From positions 1-6,599 of the forward strand of contig JAIVJP010000087.1 in assembly GCA_020199975.1 (NCBI GenBank): DNA of 6,599 nt, given 5' to 3'. Shown piece by piece: positions 5,078-6,599 of the stretch. Position 1 is the first letter of the stretch; every line of letters starts with the position of its first letter. Origin of the DNA: Acidobacteriota bacterium. GTDB taxonomy: Bacteria; Acidobacteriota; Blastocatellia; Pyrinomonadales; Pyrinomonadaceae. The translations under genes were made by a program, and so were the position numbers. The notes beneath the pieces were generated by a model that was not told the origin of the DNA, did not search any database, and was given only the letters and a program-made list of their open reading frames with translations.

Positions 5078-6599
5078 ATGGGGCATAGCAACAGCTGGAC
5101 GGGAAATCATAATGTCTCGAAAACGGCAGGCAGAGGGCCCGCCGCGGATACCGTAGCCCTGGGCCAATATCTTGTCGTATCGCGCACGCTGAGAAGTCTC
5201 TTGGCATGGTTCATTCTGACTGCGATTCTTTGCGCGGCTTCGACTGCAGCACTTGCGGGAGGAATGGATGAATATGAGGGCCGTTTGATCACTACAATTG
5301 AAGTCGTGTTTGAGGGTTCCCCAGCTGACGCCGCGGCCCAGTCAGACCTCCTCTCAATTCTCAAAATTGCCCCCAACAACGAATTCTCAGCCGTGCGTGT
5401 GCGCGATTCGCTGCAGGCCCTGTTCGACTCCGGTCGAGTAGCGAATGCTCGTGTGGAAGTGTTTGAGGCCGCAACAAAAACCGGTCCACTTCGACTTCGA
5501 TTTGTAATTCAACGACAAGTGCAGATTGGTGAAGTCAGAATCGAACTGGGTCCTGTCCTGGGCACTCCGATATCTGAAGATGAGTTGCGCGCCCGGCTGA
5601 ACCTGAGTCAGCCCGGCACACGACTCTCAAAGCAGATAATCGTCCGGAATGCTGACGAGATTCAGGTCTACCTGCGAGACCGCGGTTACTTCAACGCCGC
5701 GGTAGAACCGGTTGAAGAGGTGGGCCCCAGCGGAACGCGAGCCATAGTAACCTATAGCATCACCCCGGGCGAACAATCGCGAGTTGGCGCATTCACTATC
5801 GAAATCACTGGTTTTGACTCGGCTAAAGTCCGAACACTCCTGAGGCTCCAGCCCAATGCACCGTTCACTCGCGAAGCTCTGGGCGAGGACGTCAAGCGTA
5901 TTAAGGAAGCGATCATTGCCGACGGATATCTCGCGCCGCAGTTGGATGAGCCGCGAGTTGAGCGGGATGCAGAACGGAACCTGATGACGGTCACGCTGAA
6001 GGGTGCTGTTGGACCGAAAGTAAAAGTAAACATTCCGGACTATCCACTCAGTGAAAAGACAACCCGCGAGCTCTTGCCCGTGATGCGCGAAGGGAACATC
6101 GACGTGTCAGCCATTGAAGAGGGTGCCCGCAGACTGCGTAACAAACTTCAGGAAGAGGGTTACTTTTTTGTAGAAATTACATCCGTTTGCACAGTTACGC
6201 CGCCAACACCCGCGGTTGGAACAAACGGCGCTGCGGAAACTTGCGAGAATCTAAATCCGGAATCGTTGAGCGGCCGCTCGGTGGAGATTACATACCAGAT
6301 TGAAAGGGGACGCCGGTTCCGTCTCACCGATATTCGGATCACAGGAACCAACAAACTCTCCATTGAGGATGTCGAAGCAGACTTGAAGAGTCAGAAGGCG
6401 AGCGCGCTGGGTCTAATTCCGTTCCTCGGTTACGGTCGGGGCTACACAAGTCTCACCTTGCTCGAGCAGGATAGGCGAATAGTCAGAAACTACATGCGCG
6501 ATCTTGGTTACCGCCATGCGGAGGCGGAAGTGCTGCAAGGCGTTTCTATCAATGGTGAAAACCTGATCATCACTTTTAATGTTATCGAAGGACCTCTGA
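5078..6599 (+). CDS. BamA/TamA-family (Omp85) outer-membrane assembly protein, N-terminal POTRA region, partial at right edge
   Basis: Omp85 proteins insert beta-barrel proteins into the outer membrane. The window holds 507 codons, open to the edge. ATG 5078 is the first start after the tamB stop, three bases away and in the same frame as the tamB C-terminal part. Residues 1-39 are a long hydrophilic leader, 40-60 a signal-peptide core (SLLAWFILTAILCAASTAALA), with likely cleavage after ALA at 60. Five POTRA-like modules follow at roughly 71-146, 147-231, 233-310, 313-411 and 413-507. Modules two to five each show the typical Gly-Tyr turn after the second helix: RGYF (202-205), DGYL (282-285), EGYF (360-363), LGYR (476-479); the first has DSGRV (117-121). 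Module four has a Pro/Thr/Gly-rich insertion between Cys371 and Cys389, and module five a Gly/Tyr-rich loop (FLGYGRGYTS). The barrel, expected downstream, is not in the window, so BamA and TamA cannot be told apart. Five POTRAs match BamA better than the usual three of TamA, while the tamB neighbour suggests a TamA role. Confidence 0.85.
   Translation, partial: MGHSNSWTGNHNVSKTAGRGPAADTVALGQYLVVSRTLRSLLAWFILTAILCAASTAALAGGMDEYEGRLITTIEVVFEGSPADAAAQSDLLSILKIAPNNEFSAVRVRDSLQALFDSGRVANARVEVFEAATKTGPLRLRFVIQRQVQIGEVRIELGPVLGTPISEDELRARLNLSQPGTRLSKQIIVRNADEIQVYLRDRGYFNAAVEPVEEVGPSGTRAIVTYSITPGEQSRVGAFTIEITGFDSAKVRTLLRLQPNAPFTREALGEDVKRIKEAIIADGYLAPQLDEPRVERDAERNLMTVTLKGAVGPKVKVNIPDYPLSEKTTRELLPVMREGNIDVSAIEEGARRLRNKLQEEGYFFVEITSVCTVTPPTPAVGTNGAAETCENLNPESLSGRSVEITYQIERGRRFRLTDIRITGTNKLSIEDVEADLKSQKASALGLIPFLGYGRGYTSLTLLEQDRRIVRNYMRDLGYRHAEAEVLQGVSINGENLIITFNVIEGPL

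Noticed and set aside
5112..5156. ATG 5112 with GGGAAA upstream as a short gene or leader peptide
   Set aside because: It encodes only 14 codons and overlaps the Omp85 reading frame. It is more likely chance, though noted as a possible sign of a frame error near the Omp85 start.
1..6599. A defence system, CRISPR array, mobile element or biosynthetic cluster
   Set aside because: No transposase, integrase, nuclease, repeat-spacer pattern, terminal inverted repeats or attachment-like duplications were seen. The content is a housekeeping vitamin gene and an envelope-assembly operon.

Overview
The window looks like a piece of a Gram-negative (diderm) bacterial chromosome of fairly high GC. The protein style suggests Acidobacteriota, perhaps the Blastocatellia/Pyrinomonadaceae: a very long TamB-like protein sits directly upstream of a BamA/TamA-like protein with many POTRA domains. 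That placement is inferred from family resemblance and no search was run. All supported genes are on the + strand.

Layout: (1) Bases 2-214 are the last 70 codons of a GTP cyclohydrolase II domain (RibA or bifunctional RibBA, riboflavin synthesis), cut by the left edge. (2) Bases 215-333 are a short intergenic stretch with a weak promoter-like sequence and a small hairpin next to the likely ribosome binding site of the next gene. (3) Bases 334-5074 encode one TamB/AsmA-like protein of about 1579 residues, but the frame is broken near base 3970: the first 1212 residues end at a TAG, and the C-terminal 368 or so residues continue in the +1 frame. The join looks abrupt, so part of a repeat unit may be missing as well as the frame being shifted. 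(4) Starting three bases after the TamB stop, bases 5078-6599 encode the first 507 residues of a BamA/TamA-family (Omp85) protein: a signal peptide and five POTRA modules. It is cut by the right edge before its beta-barrel.

TamB-like and Omp85 proteins act together in the envelope. The first is anchored in the inner membrane and spans the periplasm as a long lipid-binding beta-groove; the second is an outer-membrane beta-barrel with periplasmic POTRA domains. The tight spacing argues for one operon. The order (tamB first, Omp85 second) is the reverse of the proteobacterial tamA-tamB operon. The riboflavin gene is probably an unrelated neighbour.

I found no RNA genes, mobile elements, CRISPR arrays or defence-like systems. 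The points most worth a second look are the broken tamB frame, a regular 36-residue tandem repeat inside TamB, and a cysteine-bracketed insertion in the fourth POTRA domain.
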